Positions 36,323-49,620 of a stretch of DNA of 64,000 nt are shown in pieces. Positions within the stretch are counted from its first letter, which is position 1. Every line of letters begins with the position of its first letter. Under the pieces are notes generated by a model. The model was given only the letters and a program-made list of their open reading frames with translations. It searched no databases and was not told the DNA's origin. The translations under genes were made by a program, and so were the position numbers. This DNA comes from Rallus limicola (taxonomy: Eukaryota > Chordata > Aves > Gruiformes > Rallidae): positions 3,816,001-3,880,000 of the forward strand of contig JAKCOZ010000005.1 in NCBI GenBank assembly GCA_022605955.1, given 5' to 3'.

Positions 36323-39300
36323 TATTCTATTCTATTAACATAAGCATCATCATTTAATGAGCACTGGAGATGAATCAGCAGGGCAATATTTACAAGGCAA
36401 GAGGAACAATTCCAGAAGCATTTTTTGATATTCACAGTGAGAGCCCAAGAGAATAGTTTAGCCTAGGCACTTGGCTACTTGATAGGTGTGTTAAATGAGA
36501 CTAATCCCATTCTAAAAGTTTTCTGATGTGGTAAAAAAACCTGGGAATGAAAGACCAAATGTTTCATTAAATAAATTGACTTGGGATGACATAACTATTG
36601 AGATTTTTCTTTTTCCTAAGTTTTGATCAAGCACATAAGGAATTAAGGCTCTGGCCTGTGAATGACAAATATGAACACACATAAGGTACAAAAATGCACT
36701 TTTTACATGTAGCATAAGTACATTCCCTAAAAAGAAAGCTGCCCAGGAGTAGTAAAAGTCATACTGCATAGTGAAATAAAGACAAAGCAGACACAGGACA
36801 GTCAAAAGCAAGTTATTTTCTATAATGTTATGAACATGAAATGTGTATTTGTCAAAATGTAATTACAAATAACTCTTTATATTGCATGATATAATGAATA
36901 CCATAATGGAAGTTCAAACATCACAGGGAAAGCGATTACTTATGACAGGCAGAATCATTTTTCATTGAATTATAACCAAGACAAAAAACTGAAGTCATTT
37001 GTGAGATTCCACTGTTCTATGAAGTTACTACAGAATTCTACATAGTTTAAGCAAGACAAGCCTGTATCAAAAAATCCTCTGGTTTGGCTAACAAGACTCT
37101 GATCAAAATGCTCTGGAAAACTCAGCTTTGGAATTTGCCATTACCCCATCCCACATGTTTTCAAAGTCCAGATTTAGGTCCCACTAAAGTCAAGGTCTCT
37201 CCATCACCTGCTTTCTCTGGTAGTAGAAGGGAAGAATCAGCCAAGTGAGATGCAGGTTTCTCAAAGAATTTTTGCAGTGGCAGAAATTAAAAAAATTAAA
37301 ATATCAGATGCCAAGAGACTTCCAGTCTGCCAGATCAAGGACTGGAACAAGTTTAAATGAGGACCCAAACTTTTGGAAGTTGATGCAAGCAGAAACATTT
37401 CTCTCCAGAATATGCCACCACTCAAAATACTGTAAAATTCACAAAGGTTTTCTGAAGTTCAAGAACACTTGTCTACCATTTCAGTTATAAAAGTGACAAA
37501 GAAATAGAAGTTAAATTTTTTAAGATGCTTTTTGCACTCAAGAAAATAGAACAGATTTGTTTTTGAAGACTAGACTTTCATTTCTCAATGGCTCACACCT
37601 CTTTTTCATTTGATGGACATTAAACATGGCATCTCTTGCCAACTTGGAGTGACTACAAAACCTTTAGAACTGTTTGCATAGACTCAGACTGAATCAATAC
37701 TACTGCCCCATCTCTTTTTTATAAAAACAATCAGCTTCTGTGAATGACTCTTGAAGACCAACTTGGCAAACCAATTAGTTTTGTCTGAGCTTGGACACTT
37801 GGCTGGAAAAGAAGGAAGGGCAATATTTGTCTTAAATTTGAAGTATGCTAGATCACATAGAACTGGTAAACTTCTCTCACTTAATAAAAATAAACCACTG
37901 AAAGTAACAACTTACAGTTCCTGTCATTATACTGGCTTCTATCCAGAAGTAGAAATAGCAGTACCAACATCTCTGTGAGTAGGTTACTTTATTGCTAAGG
38001 AAAAAGAAATCCTTTTCTCTAATCCAGAGGGCTGCATTAGTGGAGGGGTCATACAAAAAGTGCTTCTATTGAGTTCAGACATGCTCTTCCCTTAATAGAA
38101 CTGAAACTTCTCTTTATGTCTCTTCAGCAATATTACATGCTCTTCAACCGGGAAAAATAAGGAGGAATAAAATTAGACCTTGCCTATACATGCAATTATT
38201 TTGGGGCAGGTACACTACAGCAACGAAGAGGCCAGAAAAATGAGGTAGCAATTCAGCAAAGAAAGTTTCCATGCACACAAAGAGGAAAGAAAACCCAGGC
38301 TTTAAAATGTATGTGTGCAAATTCATTGTCTCCTGGGTATTCATAACAGTTTAGAAGTGAAATGCAGTTTATGAGCATGAAGTGTTCTCATGGTTGGTTT
38401 AAACTACTGTAAATTGCACTGCATTTACCCCTTATAAATACTACTTAAAAACAATTATGACCTACAAGTAAATGCTTTTACTTGAAATGTTACTTTTTAC
38501 AGAAGGCACTATACCTTTATCATTTGCCTCAAAGTTTCAGAAATATATACAAGAAAGGCAGAACTGAAATATTTTGCCCATGAAGAGAATTCAAGTATCT
38601 CTCTTCCCGTATATTACCTGTTCTTGATAATGGTACAAGAGGAACTTTTGCATAGAAATGGAAACAAACACTCACACAGAAGTCAACAAGGGATCAAACA
38701 GCACAGCAGGGAAGCAGACATCCAGAAGCAGAAGACAAGATCTGAAGGCTTTAATAGATTTGTGTTTCCTAGTTCTAGATATGAAAAATAATTTGAAAGA
38801 CCTGGGGTTTAAAATTACAACTTCACTGAAAACTTAGTTATACTAAAAAAATCTGCTTTGAAATGGGTTGCTTGAAATTAGTTTTAGGACTAAAAGGAAG
38901 ACAGGTTGATGTAACTCAGTGGGAGAAAAATAGAATTTTTTTTTAGATGATCTCCACAGTGATCATTCAATGTAATAACATAGCAGATTTGGTTTGGGGA
39001 ACTTATGTTAAAAATTGTAATTACAGAACCGTATCAGTGATGTGTTGTGAATACAATAGTATTGTATTTTAAAACTACTGTATAATTCCTGGGCATACTT
39101 TGATGATTTTTCTGGCAACTCACCTGTTTTATATATCAGCAGGAGGTTTGAAAAGATGAGAAGAAAGTTTCCTCCTCCCTAGATTTATATATGCTCAGTT
39201 ATATTCATTGTTAGTGCTGCTCTGAACAACTTGCTCATTGATTTATGGCATATGCTCTATAAAACCTTTTATGTTTTTATGTGCCCTGCATGTATCTTTC

Positions 39301-42300
39301 TTTATATAAAAAACACCAAAAGACTGAAGAACAGTTTCAGAAATTAGGTTTAGCCCAAAAAAGTCACATAAATTGCCTCTTTCATAAATTTAAAACACCT
39401 ATTTATTCCTTATTCCTCACCCTCAGGCAGATAATGAAAATGCCAATGCCTTACATCATGGGTCAACTAAACAAAAGCAACAAAAAAGTTTTTATAGGAA
39501 AGCAAGCGTGACAGTGACTCATGCCTTCAGCAGGCCAAACATTTTCAGTACCTCTCCCAATTCTGTATGCATCTCCTCTGTTTCTCACACTGAAGACATG
39601 TCATATTGTCCATTACATCTGCTCTCACAGGTACAAATGATGAAAAAGGAAGTGCACACATCAAACAGACTTCATGTACTAAGCCAAACTAAATGTATGC
39701 TCTAAAACTGTTTTGGTCTCTGGCCTTCATTGCTGGAAAGGTTAAGGGCTTCCCCCTCTAACGCCCTTTCTCGGAAGAGGGGACTGTGGAAATAAACCAG
39801 TATCTCTAAGGGAGAAAATCTGCCTTTCCCAACAGTGAGGCAGAGAGAACAGAATCTGAAGGCTCTTACCTTCCTTCCTTTCCATGTTCCTCACTGTGAC
39901 ACACAGGATGCCTAGCTGGGTTACTGCCTTTTGTCTCAGAGTTATTTTCCTCTCTTACCCCTGAAAAGCAGCTTCAAAGTTAAATATAGGGGAGAAGAAA
40001 TGCACTGTTGGTAAAAGTTGAAAGGAAATAACACTCTCTTTCGTAATTATAACCATTCTAATGGATTAAAGCAGGTGCCACTGTAATACACCACTCATTC
40101 CCCTGTAGGGCTTGCATCTAAAGTGTTATTGGTGCCTTTCAAAAAAAAGAGGAAAAAAGAAAAAAGATAAACTCAATTCATTAAATAACTTTTTCAATTT
40201 CTGGGCATTTATCCCAACCAGTCCTTATTGCTATTGTAATGCAAGAAATAAATAATTATTCCCCATCCACTAAGAAAATGATTGTTCCCATTTCAGTTTA
40301 AAAAAACATTACTTCCCAGATTTCACAGAAAGTCTCATCAAGCCTGTTAAGTGCTTCAGGCATAAGATCCTTTACTTGTTTTTAAAGATACCGGGTGACT
40401 TTCTCAATTCCTTCAGAAACAGGGCATGCTACAGGAGGGAGACACTGGAGAAAACAGGGTGAGTTTCTGGAAGAAGCTGTTCTCAGGTGTGCTCTCTGGC
40501 TGGTCTAGCAGACATAGGAAAGGCTTAAAAGTTCATGCATCTGATACCTGAGGCAGTACACCTCATAGCAGAAAGACAAGTCTCTTTCAAATTCCCAATC
40601 ATGGAGCATTGCAAGACATGGAAATGGGAGCCTACACGTCCGAGGCTCTTCACTGTAACAGCAAAGGCAGCATTAGAGCAACCCAAACCTTCTTCCCTGT
40701 AAAACCACAGCTGAACATCAACAGCTAACTCAGACTCCAAAGTACTGTAGGTATTGTAGAAGCTGGAAGCCATCATAAGGGAGCAGGTAAGCCACAGCCA
40801 GAAGATAATTCTAAGAAGCAGCTGTTAATCTGGAAGCAGGGTTAAAATACCCTTAAATAACACCTTTCAAAGGCACTTAGTATATAGAAACTCAAAGTGA
40901 GGTTGAAAAAATTTTAAATGCATCAGATTTAGCACATAATGACTTGTGCTTTTTTTTAAGTGCATTTTGGGTCCACCTCCTCAGTGGAAAATGAGATTAA
41001 CGATACTGTGAATGTGACATATCCCACAGCGACAGAAAAGAACGTGCTGGGAACAACTTGTCTTAGCACATCATGTACAGTAGACAAGCTAATGTTGTAT
41101 ACCACATCTATGGCTTTGGCCACATCCCCAGGAACCAATATGCTCTGCAGGTTCTGTGCTTCTCCCCTCCATTTGGCATCCTTACCTATTTCAGCCTGGC
41201 ACCTATGACAAGCAACACAACACTGCCTCACTGAAGCACTGCAGGCAAGCACAGTATGGCAGAAAGAAACAGCACCCTCCCAGCCTGCTCCCACCCACAC
41301 CCACTGCATTGTGTCCCAATGCAGTACTGTTCCCAGCTCTGCCAACAAATGAGAATGCTTCACCACCACCCTGACCTACTCATCCACCTCCCTCACAAGC
41401 CAGAGCTGAGGAATACAAAGTTGTAGACACTAAGTATTTTGAGAAACAGCTTAATGGAAGTTACCAAGGGATGCGAAACCGACTTTATAACAGAGAAATG
41501 TACCAATCTGAGTTTGCATCCAGTTCCCAGAATGACATTATCTGTGTAGTGTTAATTCTTTATTATTCAAAAGATTGCTAACTGTTCATATCTGCACAAA
41601 TGCATTCATGCTTCATTCATTCCAAGTCAATAATAATGGATTCTTACTATTGATTATACATGAGCCTTTTTGTCCCATCATAATGAAATTTTAATGTTGA
41701 TGGTCCCCTAACTATTATTTCAACCTAATAACAGTGAGAGTTGACAATTACCTCGCTCTGCGAATTGCAGATAGAACTAATAAGGTCATCCTTAATAACT
41801 TTTTGTTTACCTGACATTTGGTAATTTTATAGTTATTATGTATTATTTTAAAGTCAGAGGAGTGTTTTGCAAAGAAATGTTGTCTCCCCATGGAATAAAA
41901 TACGATTCTGCCAGGAGGAAACCTTTCCCTTGCCTGCTCCCTGACCCATGGTGCAGCACTTGCTGCCATTACCTGAGCCCCTCAGCCCAGGGGAGAGGAG
42001 CACAGCTCCATAGCTGCAGATCAAAAACCATAATTGCAAAAGGAAAAAAAAGCAGGAATCTAACTCTTAAAAAAATCTGTAAGGGGAAAAGCCTTTTAAG
42101 AATCAGCAAGGATAGGATAGCTAGTGATGTGGTATTAGCCTGGTTCAGTGAAATGGAATATGCCTTTGTCTTGTTGTGCAAGCAGCATTGTTGTAGGACT
42201 GTTCTCAGGAGGTTTCTCCTCTTTCTGGCTATCAACAGCCCCACAGCCCTTGGATAGCCAAGCATCTCACAGCACCTCCAGCACCACCAGACCATAGGCA

Positions 42301-42483
42301 GGGAACAGTGGCTTTAGTTCCCATACTCTGCTCTTCCTACCACCTGTCACTGCTTGGCCTGTCACCTTGCTTTATTCCCATGAGGTTAGAAGGTAGCTAA
42401 CAGTCACCACTTTCATCAGCCAGGTGTTCAGCCATCCCTGGTGAATTAATTCCTAGTTTTGCTTGCACACACAACTTTTCCTT
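36323..42483. other. anonymous DNA, no gene
   Basis: About 6 kb with no supported gene. A C-rich, less AT-rich block at 40956-41374 keeps open frames on both strands (137 codons on minus, two on plus), but no domain, splice site or repeat family is recognised. A second such block is 41838-42295, with overlapping frames of 139 codons (plus) and 108 codons (minus). At about 39735-39990 a pyrimidine-rich stretch with one AATAAA has no clear identity. Confidence 0.55.
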
Positions 42484-42622
42484 TACCTATTAAATTGCCT
42501 TTATCTTAACCCATGAGTTCTCACTTTTACTCTTCTGATTTGCTTCCCTCTCCTGCTGTTGCAGGACAAGTGAGTGAGCAGGTGTGTGGTGCTTAGTGGC
42601 CAGCTGGTGTTAAACTACAACA
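42484..42622 (+). mobile_element. 3' part of an ERVL-type LTR
   Basis: CCTATTAAATTGCCTTTATC, then TTAACCCATGAGTTCTCAC, and later TGAGTGAGCAGGTGTGTGG, TGCTTAGTGGCCAGCTGG and TGTTAAACTACAACA, follow the polyadenylation, U5 and terminal segments of the avian ERVL-type LTR. It keeps the usual ATTAAA signal (42489-42494), unlike the copies at 14 and 27 kb. The 5' limit is uncertain; weak similarity may begin near 42460. No target-site duplication can be assigned. Confidence 0.8.
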
Positions 42623-44879
42623 CATTAGAGTAAATACGTGTGTAAGCACTCTCAACATTATTATGTGAGCTATACACATAATCATTGTCATAGATCTGTC
42701 CTTAAGTACCTTCCCTGGACAAGGCTTCATCACCATGCCACATAAAAGGACACCTCTGAGTGGGGTTTATGTAAAGCCACACACAGGTACAGATCTGCCT
42801 GTGCAGCAAGGAAAAACAAAGTCCTTAAGGGTCTTTAAATCAAGGAAAGAAAGTTCACACAGAAAACACTTTTATGCTTGTTCTGGTCCCTGTGCTGATG
42901 GCAAGTTGGCTAAATCTAGGAATGTGTCTATGAAATCGTTTCAGGAGGATTCCTTAAGAGAAGGATGGCAAGCCTTGTAAGGTAATTGTCTGGAATTGGG
43001 GAATCCCACACATTTTCCCAGAAAATAGCCACACTTTGTTGGAGGAGACAGGTGTACCTGCTATTTTCACCATGGCACCAGCAAAATTGCCTGGCATTAT
43101 CCTATTTCTTGAAGCTGATGGGGCAGAAGGAATCATTATCAAATGCTTCTAATAAATAGCATCTCTGAAGCAGGAGACGGAAGAATATGTTATAGTAATC
43201 AAAGAGATATCCCAGGGATAAGACTACTTTTTATCATCCTGTATCACACACAAGTAGTTTCTTTGTTAACTAGCTTTTTTAGGACTATGATGATCCCAAC
43301 TACGACAGGCAAACGAATGCTGGGAATAGCTATTTGCAATTGTTACAACCTGCTTCAATTACTGCGTTCCCCAGACATGCTGAGATAGTCAGAGTTTGGT
43401 TTAACATAACATTTAGTCCAAGTCAAGCAGTTCTACATCATTAAATAATGCATCTCAGAAGAAGAAAAACAAGTACCAACCCTGTACCTAGGCTTACTGA
43501 ACAGCAGCATCAATGCCCACTGCTTCAATGTATGGCACTGTTTATGCAAACAGCAAGGCAGGGTTTACATTTACCTAAATTCTGGGTTTATTGTTTTATT
43601 TTCTAACTCTTTTTTGCACACTACTTCTTTCATTAAACTGTTTGAAACCTAATCAGTAACTCATGTGAGGGAATTGCACAAATCCATTACACGCTGAAAC
43701 TCCTACCAAATGTATTAGGCTCCTCAGCTAAGTTTCCAGGAACTACTTAGAAGAAAAACTCACCTACCTATATCAGCACCTCTACTGGAAACCTACTTTT
43801 TCTGTTAATTAAAATGTTCTTGTCCTTATAAAAAAAAAAATCCTTTCTCTTTCACCAGAGACTCAAAAATGCATGTAGCTTTCTACACCAGAAACCTGAA
43901 GGCTTTTCCAGAACAACCCTGATTTTATGATCAGCTTTGAGGGTGCAACAAGCCACAGTCATGTTATAGCAGCTGTGAAGCTGCAGCTGTTCAAGTAAAG
44001 GTAGCTACCTGGGGTAGCACGTGGAGTAAAACAAGAGTTTGGATCTGAAAAAAAACAGGCTTTAAATGGGAAAGAAAACCAAACAGACTGTTTCAGCTTC
44101 CTCAAGAAAACTTAATTTTGTTGACATGAGGAGGGAAAATATCTGGACAGAGTTCTTTTCCACATCCTTCCTAAAATTAAAATCCAAGTTAGCATAGATC
44201 CAGGTCTGAATCAATATAGACTGATAAAACTAGTTTTCTAGCATATTTTCACCTATCTCAAAAATAACAAAATTAACAAAACTAAGTGAGCTTGCTCAGC
44301 CCCTACCCTGACAGCAATAATTACACAAATCATAACAAGGTCTTTATATATTTTCAACATCACAGATAAAAGAATTACAAAAAAACACAGTCATAGCTTG
44401 GCATCCAGGTTTCTGAACTTTTTCCTAAATTATTTTTGGACATTTGTGTTTCAAGGTTCTTTTGTTATTTTAAAAAGCTGTTTGGGATAAACATTAGAGC
44501 TATCAAGAGTGTTGTTTCATGCAAATGTACATATACCAAGACCCCATTTATGATACTTGAAGGACCAATATATTAATAGAAGTGAAAGCAGAGAGCTGGT
44601 TAATTATTACCCTTAATAGAACAGACAGAAAGTAGAAGAAAACTCCACTGTTCAAACAATACTAATGCCACATAAGACAGAAAATCACTTTCAACAGCAG
44701 CCATTAAGCATCCAGCAGACAAAACACAAATGCATAGTACACTGCTTATAGAAACCAGAGAACACACCAAACCTTCTCTAACTGTAATGAGAGTGAAGTG
44801 CCTCAGAAGCAGTCTAATCAATAGTGCTGCCTTTCTACAAGCGCACACACTCTGCTAAAGCAGACTTCTTAGTAATAAA
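42623..44879. other. anonymous DNA, no gene
   Basis: No gene, RNA or clear repeat is recognised. Open frames are short (up to 82 codons). Confidence 0.65.
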
Positions 44880-45130
44880 TAGCTGCTTAATGCATTGCAT
44901 TAAGGGTAAATACAACCACCTTAATAAACACACTTATTTCCTCTTTAAAGACAAAATACAATAATAAAAAGATGCACAGATCTAAAATTCAGAAGTTTCC
45001 ACCACAGCAAATACCTGAGGGGAAGTCCACTGTTGCTCTTATTAGAGTGTCCCTAATTAAGGCTCATGCATTCCTGCATTAAATTAACAAGGTACATTTT
45101 GCCTCTCCTAAAAGATGCCCAAAGTTTCAG
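44880..45130. promoter_or_regulatory. candidate conserved regulatory DNA
   Basis: Unique AT-rich sequence contains CTTAATGCATTGCATTAAGG (a near-palindrome, 44886-44905), CCCTAATTAAGGCTCATGC (about 45052) and CATTAAATTAACAAGG. The texture resembles conserved non-coding elements, but the evidence is word content only. Confidence 0.22.
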
Positions 45131-48100
45131 CTATGTGAAGAAGTTGCAAAATTATCTTAGGCTTCAATAGAAGTCAAATCTGCCAGAGATCTACACCACC
45201 CTCTGCCTGCCCTGTGTCTGTTCACATTGCAGTCTGACTGCTTTGCAATGTCTTCCCTAACAAGCTCCATAAACTGTAAGAACTTAATTTGCACTTGAGC
45301 ATCCACATTCAGTGTTCCTACAGAGAAAAATTTGTGTTACCTGCTGATTTTCTTAGGGAAATGTACATACTCGTATGCCTCTTGAGACCTGGAAGCTTAT
45401 ACCTAGTTTTCAAATTCCCCTCACAACCTCTGGAGGTCCCAGCAGGACATGCTGAAAGTTAAAGAAATGCATTTGGGTCTCTCTCCTTGTTTCTGGACGT
45501 TTCTTTGTACTGCTGGCCTTTCAGTACACCTCTCCCTGTGGCTGCTTGCTCTAGATTCTTCCACACACTTCCAAAACACTGCACTATCCTATCATAGCCA
45601 TCTCTCATGTCTTATCAACAGCTCTAGCATTATTGACACCCTTCAGGAGGAACAGCCTAAGAGCCATTATCAAATGTATCAACATTATGATATATAACAA
45701 ATCTTGTGTTCCACAGAAACACTACTTGTGAACAAATCTCTCTGCAACTGCACTTGAGAAGAGCTCTGCTTGACCTTGGTATCAGAAGCAGTTTCACCTC
45801 AGACTGTTCTGCACAGATGTTTCTCGGACCAGCATTTGCCTCATACAACAGAACAAGCTTTTTGATCTCCCTTGACATACCCCCATAGTATGCCAACATC
45901 TATAGCAGAATAATTATTTCCCTGCCCCCCCCCCTAATTTGTGCTATTCTCTGCATTCTCAGTTTTTAGCCAGATTAAAAAAATAATCCTTTCATACAAT
46001 GGATTGTGTTGGGATTTTTAAACATAAGAGCCGAAACTATAAGAAAACTGCTGTTTTGGGCAAATTCATTTGAGAGAGATTATATTAAATACAAAGAGCT
46101 AAAGTCTCTTTCCTTCCTACCCAATCCTTAGTCATTTAAGCTCATATTTGTACTACAATTGCATATTATATTTCTTGATGTGCCAAAGATCTTTTAGAAC
46201 CCATCATCTATATCATGTCACCCAGTTGCTTTGTTCTGGTCAGTTTTGATCTGCAAAAAGTATCTCTAGCCATTAGAGGACATCTTTTCTGGCTCTAGAC
46301 CAGTAACGATAATACTGTATAACTTCAGTTTCTTAAAATTTGGAGTCTCAGTACTTCAACCTTATTTGTAGTGTGAGAAAGCCCACATTTTTACTTTCTG
46401 CAGTACTGTGCTTGCAAACTTACAAAGGCAAGTGCAGGCATTTCAGTAGTTACTTAAAGTCAGAGTACAGGCTTTTCTAGTATTACATTGTAGATTAAGG
46501 TTGCACTATTTGAGAGCACATGCCTGAGAAACCATCCAGCTAAAGGTAGAATTGTCCATCTAAATGGTCTGGTCTATTTCTAACCTGTCTAGGTCTAGGA
46601 AAGACTTGTTTTTATCTTAAAAACAGGATCTAAATGGTGTTCAGATACATCTGTTTTCAGACATTCTCCACCTAAAGTCTTGAGTAAATCACTAGCTCAT
46701 CCAATTACACTAACAAAATCTTAACAAATCTGTTCAGTAAAACTATGCTGCACTGACCTTGAAGCACAGCAGAAATGCCAAAAACCTCATTATTTAATGA
46801 AATCCTTATTTCACCTTCTGGCCTCCAGGAACATACCAACATCTGTAGGACTCCAAATCAAAGCTGCCTTCCCCCAGGCCACCTAGACTGACTAATACAG
46901 TAAATCCAGGTTGTCTTCTCCAGAGCTTCAAGGTTCCCTTCTTTGCCAAAGCAGGGTACTTTCACCTACTATGGCCAAATACAGGCCTTAGGACTACTCT
47001 GGGGGTAGAAAGACTTCTGACTTTTCTCCCAGTCACGTTGGTTTCTTTCTTCCTAAACATCCCTTAAGTGCCCAAATATAACATTGAATTTCTCTCATGA
47101 TGAGGGACTGGTCTGCTTGGCATCTTCTCACCTACCTTTCAGGAATGGCTGACACTCCCCAGTCCACATCTTGCTTTTCCATTCAGCAAGAGCAATTATA
47201 TATTTCTCTAAATTTCATTGTCTTCATACTGGCCTTTCCCTAGAGCACTCACAGGCTCTTGACCCCAACTCCTTCCCCTTTGTCTGAAGGAGCCTCTACT
47301 CTCTAGCACCTGACAAATGAATCATCTGGCAACCCACAGAGCCAGCTACATCTAATTATACCATACTATGTGAAAAATCTTCATCAGCAGGGACTTGCTG
47401 GGTTCCACTGACTCAGTAGCCCAAGGTATAACATGAGGATTGGGATTTTTTTTTCACAGAAATGTGGCTTGAAACCCCATTCTAAGTCAGGAGAAGAAAC
47501 CCACGTCTCCATTATCTTAGACTAGGTATCTCCCAGTGAGCTGGTGTACAGCCACTGCTGCCACCTTCTACAACCATAGCTTCAGCAGTGTGAGCCCTTA
47601 CAAGCACCTTAAACAACTACTCCCTTAACTATCGGAAGTGATAGTTGGTCACCCAAAACCCCCTTGAATATGATCCTCAGCTTTCTTACGACTTGATTTC
47701 CTTTTTTAATCATATGACAAGACCAGCCTTTTGAGATGCAGTCTAACTGACTATTGCTCCCGCTCTCTATCAAATCTAATTATCCTTCGTGTTAGAGAAT
47801 AATTATTTTTAAATGTTAATATTAAAAACACTGATAAATTCTGATAGTAGCGGTGCTCAACTTTCAGCTGGCTTTCTGCAGCATAGTTCCAACCGACTCC
47901 AGGTTTTGGCCTCACAGCAGGGCTGTCCATTGATTTACTCCACAGTTGTCCCATTACAGTATATTTTAGTTATTTATATAGCACTTTTGAGGAAAGTATT
48001 GTGAAAGGATAACAGAAGGACACAGCAATAAAACAAAGTATAGCAATTAGCAATGATAAAAACTGAGTCAACAATTGGTGTCCTTGAGTGAGGAAAAATA

Positions 48101-48257
48101 TTAAACTAACATGAAAAAGAATCAAATCTAGGGATGAAATGATTTTAGGAAGTTGAGATATAAGAGGCATTCAAACAAGACATTAAGGTGCAAAGGGCAA
48201 CAGATTAAGAGGAAGATTCAAGCTGTTGGGTTGAAAAGAAAAACTACTGTAGGTAGC
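45131..48257. other. anonymous DNA, no gene
   Basis: No supported gene or repeat. A run of ten C occurs at 45925-45934. The pyrimidine-rich stretch 46840-47300 is not an identifiable repeat. Confidence 0.6.
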
Positions 48258-48293
48258 TTTATAAGTAGCATTTTATTTATAAGTAGCATTTAG
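48258..48293. repeat. 18-bp tandem duplication, two copies
   Basis: TTTATAAGTAGCATTTTA (48258-48275) is followed at once by TTTATAAGTAGCATTTAG (48276-48293). The first sixteen bases are identical. It is a simple local duplication with no link to a gene. Confidence 0.95.
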
Positions 48294-48439
48294 AGGTATT
48301 TGAAAAAGTGAAAGAAGACTCAAAGAACTGCAGGGGAAAACTAAAAAATCTGTTGCAGTTTGTTAGATGAACAAATCAGAATTTGTCATTAGGATATAGA
48401 GATCGAAATAGTATCTCAGTTCACAAAATGGACTGGAAT

Positions 48440-48522
48440 GTTCTGTTTCTGACCTTGGTCAAATCATACTCTAGCATTCAGCTCCTGTCTTGCAAAATGG
48501 AGATGCTAATGCTTCCTTTCTA
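48440..48522 (+). mobile_element. MIR-like SINE relic
   Basis: TTTCTGACCTTGGTCAAATC, then ATACTCTAGCATTCAGCTCC and TGTCTTGCAAAATGGAGATG, follows the MIR core and tail as remembered (TGTGACCTTGGGCAAGTCAC, CTCAGTTTCC, ATCTGTAAAATGGGGATAA). It is divergent and short. Confidence 0.45.
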
Positions 48523-49494
48523 GTTTACATTTAAATCCCAAAAACTGCTGTTGATGTACATCTACATACTATCACAGTAGCAGCTGTTGCACAGGGCTTG
48601 TTTTAGGTGGGAAATTTTTGGGCCAAATTGTTAGTAGCTACCTAGACAGTGAGAGGAGATTAGAAACACTGGATACATGACCTAGTTTAAAAGCCTGCTG
48701 AGGAAAGGAAAAAAAGGAAGAAAGTTTTGTGGAAGAATGAAAGATGCAATGGAAGTAACATTACTTAAAACCAAACAAAACAGGCACTGACCTCTCACTC
48801 AAAAGCAAGCAGCAGACCCATATATCAGCAGTTAAAGAGAGTTATATGACATTCCCTTCAAGTGAACTTCTACCAGAAACTTGTTTCCTCAGAAGCTACT
48901 TTTAGATGAGGCAAGGGTTGATGCTTGATTGCAGTGTTTTATTTATACTGAGACATAACAGGACCTGGCAGGTAACAGAGACCCACATCTTCATCCCTTT
49001 ATTCCAAGCTAAACATCAGACCCACTAGGCCTCTAAAGTTTAAGGACCCTCCTTCCCCTCTCACAGGCACATACCTCAATTCAGCAACAAGCAGGTTCGC
49101 TGGTTTAATACATTTTATAAACTTGCTAAAGCACATTCTTTAAATCTGCACAAATCCACCTCCACTCAGCACACCATTAACATTGCCCTGCTTGCTGTAA
49201 AGCCTTGCTGCCGGCTATTAAAGACTCTAAGAAAAAGAAATCACTAAGGTGGCTCAGGAAGAACAGGTATCAAGCTGCCTGTATTACTCCCAAACTGGCT
49301 GACGGTGTTATTTGCCAGCACAAATTATCTCTGAGTAGTTCTGCACATCTGCAATTTTTAGTACCCACTTCCCCCCACCGCCCTTCATCCTTATTCCCAT
49401 TAGGAATAGCCCAGATTCTTTAATTGACAAGAGACTGCCCACAGTTTGACATTTTTATGTTAAACTAACAGTCACATTACTGTTTCATTTTTAA
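48523..49494. other. anonymous DNA, no gene
   Basis: No gene or repeat is recognised. A 72-codon frame at 49205-49423 is lysine-rich at first, then pyrimidine-rich, and is not protein-like. Confidence 0.6.
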
Positions 49495-49620
49495 AAGGTA
49501 CTATTCTTGATCAGCGCCAACACACATATTATTGAGTGCCTTTCAAAGGTGGCATTTAAATATTGCTAATGGAATTTCTTTGTAATCAGTCCCAGAGAGT
49601 TTAACTCTAACACACAGCAA
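49495..49620. promoter_or_regulatory. candidate conserved regulatory DNA
   Basis: Unique sequence contains TTGATCAGCGCCAACACAC, TTTCAAAGGTGGCATTTAAA (a TCF-like CAAAG word) and TATTGCTAATGGAATTTC. The texture is that of conserved non-coding DNA, and conservation is not shown. Confidence 0.2.
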
